Made by a program: the position numbers and the translations under genes
In this document: positions 61,840 to 64,000 of the stretch, in pieces
Layout of the letters: each line of letters begins with the position of its first letter
Position numbering within the stretch: position 1 is the stretch's first letter
NCBI GenBank assembly: GCA_017979445.1
Contig: CM030711.1
Coordinates: 6,045,221 to 6,109,220, forward strand
From: Akebia trifoliata
Lineage: Eukaryota; Streptophyta; Magnoliopsida; Ranunculales; Lardizabalaceae
Direction of reading: 5' to 3'
DNA: 64,000 bases
The notes under the pieces: generated by a model
What the model saw: the letters and a program-made list of their open reading frames with translations, nothing else
Databases searched by the model: none
What the model was told of the DNA's origin: nothing

Positions 61840-63110
61840 ATTTTTAGGTGATCTTAGAAACGTTTGCAATTTTATTTTAATTTGAGATACCTTGTATTTT
61901 CAATTAATGACATGCCCCTATCATGGGTTTAAAACTTGTTTGACGTCTTGTCTCGTCCATTATTAATATTGAGCTGTCTCGGACAAGTCATCTCATCTCA
62001 TTTAAGCCATCTTGTTCAACAATGAGAGAATGTATGTTTTCTACTTTAAAAAACATGCAAAACCTTAAAAAATTCCTCTAGAAATCTATTATATCTACAA
62101 AACTTAGATTCACATTAAGTTTATTTAAAGGGAAAAAAAATCAAACAAACTACTTGTTTCATGACAAAACCAAATTGCAGATATGTATGCCTCGATTCCT
62201 ACACTGAGTTCAACAGTTGAGGTGTTCATAGTGTCGAATTATAGAACGAAGGTTCAACAAACATGCTTTATTATAGATCAAGGGTCAAATCCAAAGAAAT
62301 CCAATGTTTTCAACAAGAAAAGTAGCGTTCAACAAATCCTTTAAGTTATGTTGTTCATTTCATTGAGATGAAGAACAAAATTGAGATCTTAGAGTGGAAA
62401 GATGAGTAAAACCATACATCTTGAAAAACTTGTCTGAGATTTTTAATATCTCGCTCAATACATCTCATTTGTCTCGCGAGATATGACGAAGTTGAGATGA
62501 TTTGTCCGTCCGTCTCATTGCTGGAAGATATCGAGATGACTCGAACGATTCGCCTCAATCTCGATGGGTTTTAAAACCATGGTCCCTACCCCCCCACCTC
62601 CCTCCAATTTTTGCATCTCCCCTCAAATTTTTGGGTGATTAGATACCCCTTTACACTTTGGTGAATATTTGAGGTGTCCAGTGTCCACACCTTTATTTTC
62701 AAACTGATATCCTCATTTACCTTTTACTTTTCTAAACTAACAAAAAATGACCTAAATGTTTTCATTAACAACTTGTAACTCAAAAAACTTATATTTTTTT
62801 CCTTCCAAGAATTAGTCATTTTCAAGTAGTTCAATTTCTATAGAAAATTAATTTTAATCTATTTATCTCCTTCAATCCATTGTTTTAAACATTGTCTTAA
62901 TCCCTCCTATAAAAATCTCATTGAGAAATTTTTTTATCCAAGAGGTAGAAGATGACTAATTTTGGGAAAAAATCAAATTCAAAAGATTTTTTTTATTTCA
63001 GGTTGAATAGGATAATGAAGTTGAGGGGGCATGTAGGCATTTTGGTGGATATTTTAAATAACCTATATTTTTTAACCGATGACATCGCCCATTGACAAAA
63101 ATGATGTAGA
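61840..63110. repeat. Family F remnants interrupted by element C6
   Basis: AATTAATGACATGCCCCTAT near 61.91 kb, TTAGATACCCCTTTACACTT near 62.64 kb and AACCGATGACATCGCCCATT near 63.08 kb are family F end motifs. The original borders are lost. Confidence 0.4.
61922..62581. mobile_element. hAT-like element C6
   Basis: The ends CATGGGTTTAAAACTTG and the complement of CATGGTTTTAAAACCCATCG are inverted. Flanking 8-mers GCCCCTAT and GTCCCTAC match at 6 of 8. The arms repeat GTCTCG, GACAAGTCATCTC and related words. Short element C7 has the same ends. Confidence 0.65.
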
Positions 63111-63410
63111 TGCCCTTTTCTACAACCCTTTAACCAAAAACCTCGGAATTTTCTCCCTAAAACAATTTATCCTCAACCTTACCATTAACTATAGTTTGCC
63201 TCCTAAAAAAAAAAAAAAAATCCTATATGTACGACCTAATGGTGTTATACACTATTTTTGTCAAGTAACCATAGAAAATACTAATCTCAAACAAATTTTA
63301 GACTCTTCATCAACAAAGGCTGAAATTGAAAAATATCCCTAAGAATTTGTAGAAAATGCATTCATATAAACTTGCACAAATCCCTAAAGATTGATGGAGA
63401 GCATCAAATC

Positions 63411-63515
63411 CATGATTTCAAATCTTAGTTTGATGTCTTGTCTCGTTCACTGAGATTACCAAATTGTCTCGGATTAGTCAACTTGTCTTGGATGAGATGA
63501 ATCATTTAACTCAGT
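63411..63515. mobile_element. Left part of another C6-type element
   Basis: CATGATTTCAAATCTTAGTT followed by GTCTTGTCTCGTTCACTGAG repeats the left arm of C6. It breaks off close to a (CA)n(TA)n tract. Confidence 0.5.
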
Positions 63516-63525
63516 TTAGAATTAT

Positions 63526-63530
<5 letters not shown>

Positions 63531-63593
<63 letters not shown>
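63531..63593. repeat. (CA)n(TA)n compound microsatellite
   Basis: About 19 CA units followed by about 12 TA units. Element D4 begins directly after it. Confidence 0.9.
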
Positions 63594-63690
63594 GGGTGGC
63601 ATTCAAGGGCCAACTTTTTAGCAAACTTTTTGGCAAAACATTTTTCAAAACATGGGTTAGAGGTTTTGGAATGGGCTGATTCCAAACATT
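63594..63690. mobile_element. D-type palindromic element D4, truncated
   Basis: GGCAAAACATTTTTCAAAAC, then ATGGGTTAGAGGTTTTGGAA and TGGGCTGATT, is the left arm of element D1 in intron 5 of the OCIA-like gene. It stops at a new (TA)n tract. Confidence 0.6.
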
Positions 63691-63704
63691 TATATATATA
63701 TATA

Positions 63705-63998
63705 AAGAGAGCCAAACATTGTGCCAATCAATTTTTCAATGTATGAGTTAGAAGTTTCGGAATGGGCTGATTTTTTGTAAGGATGATCTCTACTCCTAAA
63801 CTTCTAACCTCATCAAAAGTAGTTTACAAAAATCGGATGGTCCACTATTCTTCAACTTGTAAAATAGGGTTAGAAGTTTCGGAATGAGCTGATTTTTGGT
63901 GAGGATGATCTCTTCATCATAGAGATCACCCTCACAAAAAATCAGCCCCGTCCAAAACTTCTAATCCCTATTTTGAAAAATGTTTGGCTCTCTTTAGG
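63705..63998. mobile_element. D-type palindromic element D5, reaching the window edge
   Basis: The ends AAAGAGAGCCAAACATT and ATGTTTGGCTCTCTTT are inverted. The interior has the GCTGATTTTTxGTxAGGATGATCTCT arms and the pairing AAAAATCAGC seen in D1 and D2. A (TA)n tract lies to its left; the right flank is at the window end. Confidence 0.65.
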
Positions 63999-64000
63999 GC

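Larger units (their letters stand above)
53700..64000. other. Gene-free, repeat-dense stretch upstream of EDR1
   Basis: The first few hundred bases presumably include the EDR1-like leader and promoter; a T-rich run at 53701-53715 precedes the gene on its strand. I found no TATA box I trust. Beyond about 53.8 kb the sequence is long-TIR elements (family F), family A and B hairpins, hAT-like elements, a tandem array and D-type palindromes. No gene is supported. Confidence 0.65.

Overview
The window is nuclear DNA from a flowering plant. Evidence: AT-rich sequence, spliced genes with GT-AG introns, plant-specific protein families (FLZ zinc finger, DUF1677, EDR1-type Raf-like kinase), and long stretches of MITEs, SINEs and degraded RTE-type LINEs. 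It reads as a dicot or early-diverging angiosperm, but the species cannot be fixed from the sequence alone.

Layout. 1-10.6 kb: no gene, only transposon debris. 10.6-13.7 kb (+): an FLZ-domain (FCS-like zinc finger) gene with a long, uORF-rich leader, a leader intron and two coding exons. 13.7-24.9 kb: no gene; LINE, SINE, MITE and hAT-like elements and a complete miniature LTR retrotransposon (TRIM). 25.1-25.8 kb (+): a single-exon DUF1677 gene. 25.8-28.1 kb: no gene; one SINE and one short TIR element. 28.3-37.1 kb (+): a six-exon gene for a 250-residue protein with an OCIA-like N-terminal half; its two large introns are mostly transposons. 38.0-53.7 kb (-): a 13-exon gene for an EDR1-type MAPKKK, convergent with the previous gene. 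53.7-64 kb: no gene; clustered long-TIR elements, hAT-like elements and palindromic elements inside TA microsatellites.

The four genes do not form a pathway unit. The FLZ protein is expected to bind SnRK1 and the EDR1-like kinase to act in stress, defence, ethylene and senescence signalling, so both are plausible stress-signalling genes. The OCIA-like protein may be a mitochondrial or endomembrane membrane protein (inference). No operon-like logic applies.

The most interesting content is repetitive DNA read at base level. (1) A Mutator-like hairpin MITE family of 11 copies, several with 9-bp target duplications (two perfect), with conserved ends and a conserved central hairpin but different stems. 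(2) About eight hAT-like elements, most with 8-bp target duplications, whose arms are each built from a different reiterated short word. (3) Multi-hairpin palindromes sitting in (TA)n tracts. (4) A palindrome of about 1 kb holding three internal palindromes, inside the largest EDR1 intron. (5) A TRIM with 142-bp repeats, PBS and PPT. Exon borders were set by hand from splice signals and reading phase and have not been checked against transcripts.
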